The notes below the pieces were generated by a model. That model had not been told where the DNA came from, searched no databases, and saw only the letters and a program-made list of their open reading frames with translations. Of a DNA stretch of 64,000 bases, positions 56,462 through 64,000 are shown in pieces (positions within the stretch are counted from its first letter, which is position 1; the number at the start of each line of letters is the position of its first letter). Position numbers and translations under genes: made by a program. Source of the DNA: Clostridia bacterium (GTDB taxonomy: Bacteria; Bacillota; Clostridia; Christensenellales; UBA1242); NCBI GenBank assembly GCA_017478185.1, contig JAFVEA010000005.1, positions 1 to 64,000 of the forward strand. The letters run 5' to 3'.

Positions 56462-56490
56462 AAAGCAAGTTTTAAAACTCACTTTATAAA
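56462..56490 (-). terminator. Terminator of rpsF-ssb-rpsR
   Basis: GTGAGTTTT pairs with AAAACTTGC (with G-U pairs) about 6 bases past rpsR, followed by a run of T on the minus strand. Confidence 0.7.
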
Positions 56491-56492
56491 TT

Positions 56493-56831
56493 TTATTCAC
56501 CTTTATAGTGAAGTAATGCCATATATCTTGCTCTTTTGATTGCGGTTGTTAAATCTCTTTGATGTTTTGCACAAGTTCCTGTTTGACGACTTGGAATAAT
56601 TTTTCCGTTTTCTGTTACAAACTTACGAATCTTTGCAACATCTTTATAATCTATAAACTCAACCTTGTCAACACAAAACTGACAAACTTTGCGTTTTTGC
56701 ATTGGACGGCGTGGCTTTTTGATTTCTTGAGCAGTTTCTGAAGCTTTTGCCTTTTTGTCTGATTGTTCAGCTGGCTTTTTGGTTGGCTTTTCTATAGCTT
56801 CACTTGCTTTTGCTTTTTCGTTTTCTGCCAT
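56493..56831 (-). CDS. rpsR: 30S ribosomal protein S18 with an N-terminal extension
   Basis: S18 sits on the platform of the 30S subunit. The C-terminal 70 residues are standard S18: [15 protein letters not shown]-like [20 protein letters not shown] and [19 protein letters not shown], with cysteines that may bind zinc. The first 42 residues are an extra Ala-, Glu- and Lys-rich tail not found in most S18 proteins (about 75 residues). The rpsF-ssb-rpsR order is typical. Confidence 0.95.
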   Translation of the reverse strand: MAENEKAKASEAIEKPTKKPAEQSDKKAKASETAQEIKKPRRPMQKRKVCQFCVDKVEFIDYKDVAKIRKFVTENGKIIPSRQTGTCAKHQRDLTTAIKRARYMALLHYKGE

Positions 56832-56856
56832 TTTTGTTATCTCCTTTAAATTTTAA

Positions 56857-57270
56857 TTAAAATGGTAAATCACCATCATCAACTGGTTCCAAAACTATGT
56901 TTTTGTCTTCATCATTTGCTGGCTTTAATTCTGAGTCATCCCCATCAGCTGCCATTCTTGCTCCAACAAATTCAACTTCATCAGCAACAACTTCTGCCAC
57001 CAATCTTTTTTCACCAGTTTTAGTTTCATAGTTTCTTATTTGCAAACTTCCAGAAACGGCAGCCTTACTACCTTTTCTTAAATATTTGTGACAAGACTCT
57101 GCCTGACTTCTCCAAACAACAATAGGAATAAAATCTGTTTCTCTAACTCCTTCACTGTTTGAATATCTTCTTGTTATTGCCAAAGAAAAATGGCAAACTG
57201 GAATACCGCTGTTTGTTACAACCATTTCTGGGTCGTGTGTTAAATTACCTATTAAAACTACTTTGTTCAT
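56857..57270 (-). CDS. ssb: Single-stranded DNA-binding protein
   Basis: SSB coats single-stranded DNA and recruits repair and replication factors. The 137-residue protein has the OB fold (MNKVVLIGNLTHDPE and TDFIPIVVWRSQAE) and an acidic tip ending DDGDLPF, which binds partner proteins. The linker is short. It lies between rpsF and rpsR in the usual operon. Confidence 0.96.
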   Translation of the reverse strand: MNKVVLIGNLTHDPEMVVTNSGIPVCHFSLAITRRYSNSEGVRETDFIPIVVWRSQAESCHKYLRKGSKAAVSGSLQIRNYETKTGEKRLVAEVVADEVEFVGARMAADGDDSELKPANDEDKNIVLEPVDDGDLPF

Positions 57271-57289
57271 ACTCTTTATCTCTCTTTTA

Positions 57290-57577
57290 TTATTTATCTA
57301 ATCTAATAAACATATTGCGTAAAAAATGCTCTGTTATACGCATTTTCTTTTCCATCTCTCTTGGAAGAGTGGCACTTGAAGTAAACTTCATCAAAACATA
57401 AAAACCTTCTGTTTTGTTTTTAATTTTGTAAGCATACTTTTTCATTCCAATCTTTTCTAATGAATCAACTGTTCCACCATTTTTGGTTACCATGTCTGAA
57501 AAAGTTTCAATGATTTTTTCACGAGTTTTTTCATCAGCATCACTTGAGATGATGTATAAAAGTTCATACTTATTCAT
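57290..57577 (-). CDS. rpsF: 30S ribosomal protein S6
   Basis: S6 binds S18 on the platform of the 30S subunit. The 95-residue protein has the family start MNKYELLYIISSDAD and the core IGMKKYAYKIKNKTEGFYVLMKF. The length is normal. It is the first gene of rpsF-ssb-rpsR. AAGGAGG precedes the ATG. Confidence 0.96.
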   Translation of the reverse strand: MNKYELLYIISSDADEKTREKIIETFSDMVTKNGGTVDSLEKIGMKKYAYKIKNKTEGFYVLMKFTSSATLPREMEKKMRITEHFLRNMFIRLDK

Positions 57578-57672
57578 AAAAAACCTCCTTTTGGACTAAA
57601 CGGCATTATAAAAATAATGCAAGGAAAAGCAATAAATTGCAATTCTTGAAAAAGAGTATATCACATAACAAA

Positions 57673-57703
57673 AAAAAATGCAAGCCCTAAAACTTACATT
57701 TTT
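57673..57703 (-). terminator. Terminator after the S26-like membrane protein
   Basis: AAAATGTAAG pairs with CTTGCATTTT (with one G-U pair) just past the stop codon at 57708, followed by a T run. Confidence 0.75.
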
Positions 57704-57707
57704 AAAT

Positions 57708-58892
57708 TTAATTGCCAATATTTTTGTTTGTTTCTTCTGCCATTTCTCTACGGCGCTGTATCTCTTCTTCGCTCAAACCTTGCTTTTCTTTTTTCTCTTT
57801 GTCTATTATCTTTTCTCTCAAAAAGTCAACAACTTGTTTTTCTTGTTCTTTTTGATTTTCTAATTCTTGTTTCATTTTTTCTTGCTCTTCTGTTTTCTTT
57901 ATGTTTTCAATTTGCTCCATTTGCCTGTTTTTTAATTGTTCTTGAAGTTTTTTCATCTTTTTATCTCTTCTGTGGTCTGGAGTTTTGTTAACATTTAAAA
58001 GCCCACCCAAAACATTTGCTCCACTTGCGCTCATATTTTTTGATTGTTGCATTTTTATGATGTTGTCAGCCAAATATTTTCTGCGCTTTTCCATATGTTC
58101 ACGCTCAATCTCAAGTTTGTTTATAAGAAGATTGTTATAATATCTATCCACCAAAAGTTTTGCCACAAAAGAAGCCAAAACCAAAATAAACAACCCACCC
58201 AGCAAATAATACCAATAGTTCATTATAACAAACACAACAGCCCCAACCCAGCCAACATTTTCTCTTTGAACAACTCCTTTAATATGGTCTTGTATGTTTG
58301 CAGACATAATTTTTTTGTATGCAGTGCTTTGAGCATTGTTGATGGCAATATAATCGTTTTCTATTTCTGTTATGATGCGTATATAGGTTTGTCCGTCTTC
58401 TTTATAAATAACCAGTTCTGATTGGTCATCAGGGCTAAAAGAATTTAGCTTTTCATAATCAAGAACCAAAACATAATTCCCCTTTTTTACAACTGTTCCC
58501 ATATCTTCTTTGTCATATTTCATAACAGAATAGCCAAAACCAGTTAAAGTTACAAAAACAATTGCAACGCTTAAAAGCAAAATAGAAAAAATAACACTTA
58601 AAACAGTTAGAAAAATTGATGATTTTGATGTTAAATCATATAACTCACTGGAATTTGAAGAATAAACTTGCATCTGAAACTTTTTGATTTCATTTAAATC
58701 AATGTCATCATTTTCATTTTTTGTGCTTTGTAAAAAATCTTGATGCCTTTTTTTGTAGTCCACCACTCTGCCGTCATCTTTTTTAAGCATTTCACTTATT
58801 TCAATTTCATCAACATCAGCTTTTTCACTTTCTAAAATATCAGTTGTGGTTTTTATTCCTAACTCATACCTATTAAAAGTTTTTTTAGACAT
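57708..58892 (-). CDS. Membrane protein with degenerate signal-peptidase-like domain
   Basis: The 394-residue protein has a charged N-terminal region (about 1-85), a membrane segment (about 90-118), an extracytoplasmic domain (about 120-210), a second membrane segment (about 213-240) and a long Lys/Glu/Gln-rich coiled coil (about 240-390). The middle domain follows the S26 signal-peptidase fold in pattern (VVKKGNYVLVLD, then TYIRIITEIENDYIAINN and IKGVVQRENVGW), but the Ser-Met-x-Pro and catalytic Lys motifs are absent, so it should not be a peptidase. The family call is an inference. It is a single-gene unit. Confidence 0.6.
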   Translation of the reverse strand: MSKKTFNRYELGIKTTTDILESEKADVDEIEISEMLKKDDGRVVDYKKRHQDFLQSTKNENDDIDLNEIKKFQMQVYSSNSSELYDLTSKSSIFLTVLSVIFSILLLSVAIVFVTLTGFGYSVMKYDKEDMGTVVKKGNYVLVLDYEKLNSFSPDDQSELVIYKEDGQTYIRIITEIENDYIAINNAQSTAYKKIMSANIQDHIKGVVQRENVGWVGAVVFVIMNYWYYLLGGLFILVLASFVAKLLVDRYYNNLLINKLEIEREHMEKRRKYLADNIIKMQQSKNMSASGANVLGGLLNVNKTPDHRRDKKMKKLQEQLKNRQMEQIENIKKTEEQEKMKQELENQKEQEKQVVDFLREKIIDKEKKEKQGLSEEEIQRRREMAEETNKNIGN

Positions 58893-58928
58893 TTTGTTCC
58901 CCTATTTTTACTTATTATTAGTTTAACA

Positions 58929-58967
58929 AAAAAGGGCTAAAATATCAACTATTTTAACCGTTTTTTT
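58929..58967 (-). terminator. Terminator after the HAD-like gene
   Basis: GGTTAAAATA pairs with TATTTTAGCC across a 5-base loop, followed by a T run on the minus strand, about 20 bases past the stop codon at 58985. Confidence 0.75.
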
Positions 58968-58984
58968 AATTTTTGTTTTTTTAC

Positions 58985-60700
58985 CTATCTTGTGGACTCT
59001 ATTTGAACATACTTTGCAAGGGCATGAGGATTCTCCGCGCTGTGAGCTGGGTCTTGATATTTAAGTTCATCCGTTATAGGCTTTGCCACTATGCCGTCAA
59101 CTTCATTAAGCTTATTTAACAAAGTTCTGCCTTCATCTGGAGCCTCTTGAGGAGCATTTTCTCCTTCGCAGCCTTCACTTTCACGCGCTGTTATTTCACT
59201 TTCATATTCTGCTTTTCTATTTTCATATTCTTCTCTTTGGTCTTCTCTGCCACTAATAATGGCTATTTTTAACTTAACCAAACTTTGCTGTTTTGTTAGC
59301 TCATTTTTTTGTTCTTCATATTTTTCTTCAGTTATTTGATTGTGAATAAATTTATCTTTTAATGTGGAAATTTGGTTGTTTAAATCATCATTTATTTCAT
59401 TTAGTTTTTCAATCCGCGCTTCAACATTTTTGTTCTCTTGCATCTCTTCATTAGCAGCTTTAGCAACTTCTTTAAATTTTTCCGCTAAAAAATAACTTGA
59501 AAGAGAATTATCTTTAACTTTATATCTAAGTGCAACTTTTGCCAAATCGTCATATCCAAAACCTTGAGCTGGCTTAGACAATTTTAAAAACTCCTCCAAA
59601 AGGTCAAACAAAAACTCTCCGTCATCTTGCATAGTTATTAAAAATCTTTTATAAGTTTGTCTAAGTTCACTAAGTGGAACCGGTGCAAAAAAGTTGTTAT
59701 AATTATCTCCAGAAACAACAAAATCTCGCAAATTTGCATTATCACTTTTTTTGTTTCTTTCTTGCCATTCTGGCAATGAACCCATTCTTGAACAATTTGT
59801 TGGAACAAGTTCAAGCCCTTTTGTTGAAAAGGTTACAGAAAGTTCATTTATATATGCTGGATCAGCTCCATCAGCATCATAACAAATCAATTTTTGCAAC
59901 ACCTGCCTTGCCACATCAAACTGATTTATTTTATCTGTGTATGTGCTTTTTCGTCTTAAAAAAAGTTCTCTTAATTGTGGCAAATTTTTGCTTACACCTA
60001 TTCCCAATCTTGTTTTTGATATTCTGCTCCAAAATTTGCTTTTAACATCTGTTTGAACTGAGAAAAATTTAAATTTATATTGAGGGAAAATGTTAAAACT
60101 TATGTTTCTAACTTCTGATTCTAGGCCACTAAAGCTGTTTGCGTTTAAAATGCTTCGGTTTTTTAACCTATAAATTGTTCTTAGCCTTTCAAAAGGTGAA
60201 TGACTCTTAAAATAAGTGTATTCATGCCTTTTTGTGTTAAAAATCAAAGCCCCCATTGACTGATCGCCAAAAAGTCTTTTAAGTTCTTTAACTGCATCAC
60301 TGCTGATTTTTTTGTCATGCGTTAAAACATATTTCTTTCTTTGCTTGTCATATTCATAAACACAGGCGCCACCGTTGCCTATTATTAACCTATTGTTGTG
60401 ATATAACCCGCTGTTTTCTAAATCATTTAAAAGTTTTAGTGCTGGCCTATCTGTTGTCATCATAAGCCCAAGTCCAGCTTTTTTTATTTTGTTTATATAT
60501 CTTTTATAATATGGTCCTTCATAAGTATATTTAAATTGACCATTTGATTGACCGCAATCGGCATCTTGAACAAAAAATTTTCTTTCGTTTTTAATGTCTT
60601 CTTCATCAAGTTCAAAAGAAAATGGTCTTAAGTCATAAACTTTTTTTAAGTATGTGTAAAAGCCTTCAATAGTATCTAAAACAAAAGGTATAATCAGCAT
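58985..60700 (-). CDS. HAD-like (Cof-type) protein with a C-terminal coiled coil
   Basis: The first 340 residues follow the Cof-type HAD phosphatase order: DADCG (46-50) as the Asp-x-Asp motif, MTTDRP (81-86) as motif II, IGNGGACVYE, FSTKGLEL as the Lys region and SGDNYNN (330-336) as the GDxxND motif. It has some unusual residues. About 400-540 is a coiled coil rich in Glu, Lys and Gln. No neighbour suggests a substrate. The start at 60700 has AGGGGTG ahead and fits the promoter 25 bases upstream. 571 residues, long for the family. Confidence 0.65.
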   Translation of the reverse strand: MLIIPFVLDTIEGFYTYLKKVYDLRPFSFELDEEDIKNERKFFVQDADCGQSNGQFKYTYEGPYYKRYINKIKKAGLGLMMTTDRPALKLLNDLENSGLYHNNRLIIGNGGACVYEYDKQRKKYVLTHDKKISSDAVKELKRLFGDQSMGALIFNTKRHEYTYFKSHSPFERLRTIYRLKNRSILNANSFSGLESEVRNISFNIFPQYKFKFFSVQTDVKSKFWSRISKTRLGIGVSKNLPQLRELFLRRKSTYTDKINQFDVARQVLQKLICYDADGADPAYINELSVTFSTKGLELVPTNCSRMGSLPEWQERNKKSDNANLRDFVVSGDNYNNFFAPVPLSELRQTYKRFLITMQDDGEFLFDLLEEFLKLSKPAQGFGYDDLAKVALRYKVKDNSLSSYFLAEKFKEVAKAANEEMQENKNVEARIEKLNEINDDLNNQISTLKDKFIHNQITEEKYEEQKNELTKQQSLVKLKIAIISGREDQREEYENRKAEYESEITARESEGCEGENAPQEAPDEGRTLLNKLNEVDGIVAKPITDELKYQDPAHSAENPHALAKYVQIESTR

Positions 60701-60724
60701 TGTTTCACCCCTAAAATCACGGGG

Positions 60725-60753
60725 ATTATAACACAATAAAATAATTTTGTCAA
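60725..60753 (-). promoter_or_regulatory. Perfect sigma-A promoter of the HAD-like gene
   Basis: TTGACA (60748-60753), a 17-nt spacer and TATAAT (60725-60730) match the consensus at every position. The predicted leader is only about 18 nt. Confidence 0.85.
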
Positions 60754-60770
60754 ATTTAGCCCTTTTTTGA

Positions 60771-60799
60771 TTGCCAAACCAAGAAGTTGATGATATAAT
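60771..60799 (+). promoter_or_regulatory. Sigma-A promoter of ppa
   Basis: TTGCCA (60771-60776), a 17-nt spacer and TATAAT (60794-60799) lie 37 bases ahead of the ppa ATG. The -35 boxes of this and the divergent HAD-like promoter are only 17 bases apart. Confidence 0.75.
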
Positions 60800-60835
60800 G
60801 TGACTTATAAAAAGAATAAGAGAGGTTAAAAATTT

Positions 60836-61366
60836 ATGAATATTTGGCATGATATTGACCCTTCAAGAATTGGGGTTGACGAATTTACAGCATTTATTGA
60901 AATTGGAAAAGGAAACAAAGTTAAATACGAGCTTGACAAAGAAACAGGTCTTATAAAGTTTGACAGACTTTTATACACAAGTATGGTTTATCCAGCTAAC
61001 TATGGGTTTATTCCAAGAACTCTTGGTGGAGATGGTGACCCACTTGACGTTTTGGTTTTGTCTAGCGAACCATTCATCCCAGGAATTTTGGTTGACTGCC
61101 GCCCTATTGGAATGATTGTTATGGTTGATGACGGAGAAATGGATGAAAAAATTATTGCCGTTGCAAAAGATGACCCATTCTTTAAAAATATTAAAAATAT
61201 GGATGATTTGCCACAACACACTTTTGATGAAATGAACCATTTCTTTAAAAGATATAAAGAACTTCAAAACAAAGTTACTGAAATAAAAGGAACTGAAGGA
61301 ATTGAAGGAGCTAAAAAGGTTATTGAACAAAGCATCTTGAATTATAAAGCAGAATATGACGCATAA
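60836..61366 (+). CDS. ppa: Inorganic pyrophosphatase (family I)
   Basis: The enzyme hydrolyses pyrophosphate from biosynthetic reactions. The 176-residue protein has the family I signature: [24 protein letters not shown] with the metal-binding Asp residues, and KYELDKETG with a catalytic Lys. The length is normal. AGAGAGG precedes the ATG. It is divergent from the HAD-like gene and followed by a terminator. Confidence 0.96.
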   Translation: MNIWHDIDPSRIGVDEFTAFIEIGKGNKVKYELDKETGLIKFDRLLYTSMVYPANYGFIPRTLGGDGDPLDVLVLSSEPFIPGILVDCRPIGMIVMVDDGEMDEKIIAVAKDDPFFKNIKNMDDLPQHTFDEMNHFFKRYKELQNKVTEIKGTEGIEGAKKVIEQSILNYKAEYDA

Positions 61367-61381
61367 TAAACAAAAATGACA

Positions 61382-61414
61382 AAATAAGGGAGTTTTAATC
61401 ACTCCTTTATTTTT
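61382..61414 (+). terminator. Terminator of ppa
   Basis: AAAATAAGGGAG pairs with CTCCTTTATTTTT across a 9-base loop, 15 bases past the ppa stop codon. Confidence 0.8.
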
Positions 61415-61467
61415 GTTTGCAAAAAATTTAAAAAATATGATATGATATACACAAAAGGAATCAAAAA

Positions 61468-62439
61468 ATGAAACTTGATTATATATCTAACGAAGGTAAA
61501 ATCTTAGAAAAAAAATCTCAAAAATTCAACAGAATTTTATCAAGTTTTTTGTTATATGCTGTTGTTTTGATTGTTATCACCTTTATGATTTGGGGATTTT
61601 ATCACGAAGTTAAAGTTGTTTCTGGTGAATCAATGCAACCAACAATAAACTCATCCTACTCCAAAAACAATGGAGGCTTTGATATTGTTTTAATGAACAA
61701 AACAAAAAACTTTCAAAAGCAAGATATTGTTATTATTGATTTTAGCGATTATCAAGATGAACTCATCATAAAAAGAGTTATCGCAACAAGTGGAGATAGC
61801 ATAAAAATTATTGCAGAAAACAATAAATCGGTTGTGTATCTTAAAAAAGCAAATGAAAATGAATGGAAAAAGCTTAATGAAGATTATGTTGACAACCAAA
61901 ACAACAACACAAATTGTGCAATAACTTTTTCTAGGCGTTCTGAAAATGGATATAGTTGGTCCGGCTACACCGAAAACAATGACAATTCCTACTCAAGAGC
62001 AACAGATGCTGGCATAAACGTTAGTGAAAAAATGTTTAAACAATATTATGTTAAAACAAAAGATGATTTTCAGCTTGCCCCATCATATGATGAAAGATAT
62101 GAATATTATATAAAAAATAATGATGAAACTTATCAAAAAACAAATGTAACAGAAGAAATGCTTTATGACTACTATATACAAATTGGCAACACATATCAAA
62201 AAGCAACAGAGTATAAAGCTGGAAAAACATATTATATAAAAAACAACGACGGCTCAATAAAAATTAGTGAAGGTTATTTTTTTGCTTTGGGAGATAACCG
62301 AGCAAACAGCAAAGACAGTTCAGAAGTTGGGCCATTAAAAAACACAAAAGTTAAAGGAATTGTTGAAACACTGGTGCCAGATGGAACTTTTTTGAATAAA
62401 ATATTATCAAAATTGTTAAATTTAAAATTGGCAAAATAA
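61468..62439 (+). CDS. lepB: Signal peptidase I with a repeat-rich insertion
   Basis: Type I signal peptidase removes signal peptides from exported proteins. The 323-residue protein has an N-terminal membrane segment (about 25-45), the catalytic Ser55 in SGESMQP, Lys102 in IIKRVIATSGDS and the closing GDNRANSKDSS box (275-285). Between the Lys region and the last box lies an insertion of about 120 residues (about 143-265) of Asn/Tyr-rich units with a repeated YYxK... pattern near 193, 213, 235 and 255. Catalytic sites are intact. A GGAAT-like site precedes the ATG. A terminator follows. Confidence 0.9.
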   Translation: MKLDYISNEGKILEKKSQKFNRILSSFLLYAVVLIVITFMIWGFYHEVKVVSGESMQPTINSSYSKNNGGFDIVLMNKTKNFQKQDIVIIDFSDYQDELIIKRVIATSGDSIKIIAENNKSVVYLKKANENEWKKLNEDYVDNQNNNTNCAITFSRRSENGYSWSGYTENNDNSYSRATDAGINVSEKMFKQYYVKTKDDFQLAPSYDERYEYYIKNNDETYQKTNVTEEMLYDYYIQIGNTYQKATEYKAGKTYYIKNNDGSIKISEGYFFALGDNRANSKDSSEVGPLKNTKVKGIVETLVPDGTFLNKILSKLLNLKLAK

Positions 62440-62471
62440 AAAAATCTTATGATTTTTCATAAGATTTTTTT
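62439..62471 (+). terminator. Terminator of lepB
   Basis: AAAATCTTATGA pairs with TCATAAGATTTT across a short loop directly after the lepB stop codon, followed by a T run. Confidence 0.85.
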
Positions 62472-62569
62472 AACCGCTTTGTTGGCTTTTATAATTTTTT
62501 GCTAAGAAAAATGTTTGTTTTTTAAAGATTTTAATTAGTGATGTTATAAATTGTATGAAACAAACAATT

Positions 62570-62597
62570 GAGATTGACACGCTTCGTTCGCAATGCC
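62570..62597 (+). repeat. Intergenic ATTGCCACG...CGCAATG repeat, copy B
   Basis: A short copy reads GAGATTGACACG, then CGCAATG after a 7-base spacer, and is related to the copies at 4801 and 62638. Confidence 0.55.
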
Positions 62598-62637
62598 TTG
62601 AGGCGTTAGCCGAAAGCTTGGCGCAGTTTCAAGCAGT

Positions 62638-62679
62638 TGAGATTGCCACGCAAGAATGAACCTTGCTCGCAATGACGGG
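62638..62679 (+). repeat. Intergenic ATTGCCACG...CGCAATGA repeat, copy C
   Basis: The copy starts TGAGATTGCCACG and closes with CTCGCAATGACGGG. It is 41 bases after copy B, and it has the same core as copy A near the left end of the window. Confidence 0.6.
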
Positions 62680-62838
62680 AATAAAAGCGCCAAACAAGAG
62701 GAGTTTTATTTTGAGGCAACAGAAGTTATTCCCCACCTGCCATTCTTAAAAAGGCATTGGCCGACGTGAGAATATTAAAAAGCTTTTATTCAAAAATCAT
62801 ACTTTTCCTAACATCATCTCATAATTTTTCTATCAGTA

Positions 62839-64000
62839 TCACCAGTTATTTAAATCAAAAAAGCCATTTAAATAAGGGAATTTATCAGAGCCGCCATCTA
62901 CAGAAAAACTATATTGTTTCCATAGATTATTTTTATTTTCATCTCCTGACACACCTGTTTTGCCATTTTCATCTTCTATATTATACGAAGCAAAACTATT
63001 TGTTGTTAATGTTGTTTTATCAACAATTCGTGTTATGAAATAATTTGAAGAGTCAATTCCATAAGTGTTTTTAAGGGTTGCATAGTTGTTTTGCAAGTTT
63101 ATATTATTGACCTCAATTCCTTTAACACAGCCAATTGCAATCAAACTTGAAATTTCATCATCTCCAAATTTCAACTTGTTTATGTAGTCATTTTCTCCAA
63201 CAACAAAATCACAATTTGTTCCTTCATCTTCAATAAAATATCCTTCAAACAAACAATATTTCAAAAATTCTTTCATATCTGAGTTTGGAGTTCTCTCAAA
63301 CAATCCAACAAACTCACCTAAATAAACATTGTTATTAACATCTGTTCTAATCTTTGTTGTGCCCAAATTGTTTTTTCCAGCAAAGTAACAATATTGAATT
63401 GTTGCATCACCCTTAATAAGTTTTCCAACAAGCCCTCCAATATAAACTAAACCACTAGCTGATTTTAAGTGAATGTTGCCTGCTGTGAAACAGTGGTCTA
63501 AGTTTGCTGTTTCCATTTCTCCAACAAGCCCTCCAACAACAAAATCGTTGGCGTTTGAAATTGTTATGTTAACCACGCTAAAGCTAAATTTAACTTCTCC
63601 TGAAGTTAGCTTTCCAACAAGTCCACCAAAAGTTCCACTTGGATTTTGTATATCAATATTTCCATAAACAGCACAATTTGAAATCTGCCCTCCAACAACT
63701 TCTTTTATAAGTGGAGCAACAATTAAGCTGTTTGCTGAGCTATTTATTTGTGTGTTGCCAAATTTATATAATATGTTTTCTAATTTACTATTTTTTGTTA
63801 AATTAAAATTAAACAAAGAATAAGTATTACCCTCATTTATTAAAACATCAGAAAAAACAAAATATCCATTTCCATTGATTGTGAAAGAACTATTTTGCAG
63901 GCCATTTAAACTTAAAGGTGTTTTTGCGTTCAAATCTCTAACAAACGCATAATTAACGTTGTTGTTTATTTTGTTAAGCATATTTAACTCAACAAAGTTT
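62839..64000 (-). CDS. GLUG-repeat surface-type protein, 3' part
   Basis: The frame runs from the stop codon at 62839 to the right edge without a break, so the 5' part lies outside the window. At least three repeats carry the GLUG pattern (FGGLVGKL, VGGLVGEM, IGGLVGKL), each followed by a strand with FSFSVVNI-, HCFTAGNI- or YCYFAGK-like sequence. The protein is rich in Asn, Ser and Thr, as expected for a beta-solenoid adhesin. No C-terminal anchor motif (LPXTG or membrane segment) is seen. The role is not known. Confidence 0.75.
   Translation of the reverse strand, partial: NFVELNMLNKINNNVNYAFVRDLNAKTPLSLNGLQNSSFTINGNGYFVFSDVLINEGNTYSLFNFNLTKNSKLENILYKFGNTQINSSANSLIVAPLIKEVVGGQISNCAVYGNIDIQNPSGTFGGLVGKLTSGEVKFSFSVVNITISNANDFVVGGLVGEMETANLDHCFTAGNIHLKSASGLVYIGGLVGKLIKGDATIQYCYFAGKNNLGTTKIRTDVNNNVYLGEFVGLFERTPNSDMKEFLKYCLFEGYFIEDEGTNCDFVVGENDYINKLKFGDDEISSLIAIGCVKGIEVNNINLQNNYATLKNTYGIDSSNYFITRIVDKTTLTTNSFASYNIEDENGKTGVSGDENKNNLWKQYSFSVDGGSDKFPYLNGFFDLNNW

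Larger units (their letters stand above)
62472..62838. other. Intergenic region with repeats, no gene seen
   Basis: The first 90 bases are AT-rich. From about 62566 the base composition becomes richer in GC and contains two ATTGCCACG-type repeats. A fragment near 62690-62770 also has higher GC and a short open frame without a start codon. No gene with a ribosome binding site was found. Confidence 0.5.

Noticed and set aside
60708..60724. Hairpin CCCC/GGGG hiding the ribosome binding site of the HAD-like gene
   Set aside because: One arm lies upstream of the predicted transcript start, so the hairpin would not be in the mRNA.
62690..62775. Small gene in the repeat region
   Set aside because: The short open frame has no start codon with a ribosome binding site and looks like part of the repeat cluster.

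Overview
The window looks like a chromosomal segment from a low-GC, Gram-positive-type endospore former: a Bacillota lineage, most like Clostridia and probably uncultured. The evidence is the strong AT bias, the spore genes (sigH, cwlD, a gerA-type operon, sleB-ypeB, spoIIR, a sipL-like gene, veg) and AGGAGG-type ribosome binding sites. The standard genetic code fits. Most genes lie on the minus strand, so replication probably runs from high to low coordinates. No CRISPR array, prophage, insertion sequence or tRNA gene was seen.

Layout. 1-1763 is the 5' part of a minus-strand 23S rRNA gene. It has its own consensus promoter (2043-2071) and no 16S gene upstream. 2.3-4.7 kb holds a transglutaminase-like lipoprotein. 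4.9-9.2 kb is the rpsL-rpsG-fusA-tuf operon, preceded by a cluster of DnaA boxes (9510-9632). 9.6-13.9 kb has a Ca2+/Na+ antiporter, a VanW protein and several unknown small genes. 13.9-21.3 kb carries rmuC, cca, an unknown gene, and a run mrnC-rlmB-sigH-dnaX-ybaB-recR. 21.4-27.2 kb has cwlD, a surface beta-repeat protein, a short alaS and glnS. 27.4-31.1 kb is the plus-strand germinant receptor operon, convergent with a highly degenerate rho homologue (31.2-32.6 kb).

32.8-37.4 kb is a spore block: ypeB, sleB, spoIIR, a sipL-like gene and veg. 37.5-42.2 kb has transketolase, a shikimate-kinase-like protein without a P-loop, a ComEC-like hydrolase and a patatin. 42.3-46.6 kb holds a coiled-coil membrane protein, tmRNA, smpB and rnr: a ribosome-rescue and RNA-decay set. 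46.6-50.7 kb is secG plus lower glycolysis (pgk-tpiA-gpmI). 50.7-56.4 kb has a Na/Pi transporter, dusB, two HU-type genes, glmM and trxB. 56.5-57.6 kb is rpsF-ssb-rpsR. 57.7-62.4 kb has a degenerate signal-peptidase-like membrane protein, a HAD-like protein, ppa and a signal peptidase I with a repeat-rich insertion. The right edge has an intergenic repeat cluster and the 3' part of a GLUG-repeat protein.

The most unusual points are a Rho homologue missing its P-loop glycines, catalytic Glu and arginine finger; a tmRNA whose predicted tag is 21 residues and ends YAYA, more like Mollicutes tags than the usual LAA/VAA; a free-standing 23S gene; several genes whose -10 box sits 5-7 nt before the ATG with no ribosome binding site (candidate leaderless mRNAs); and three proteins that look like enzymes without key catalytic residues.
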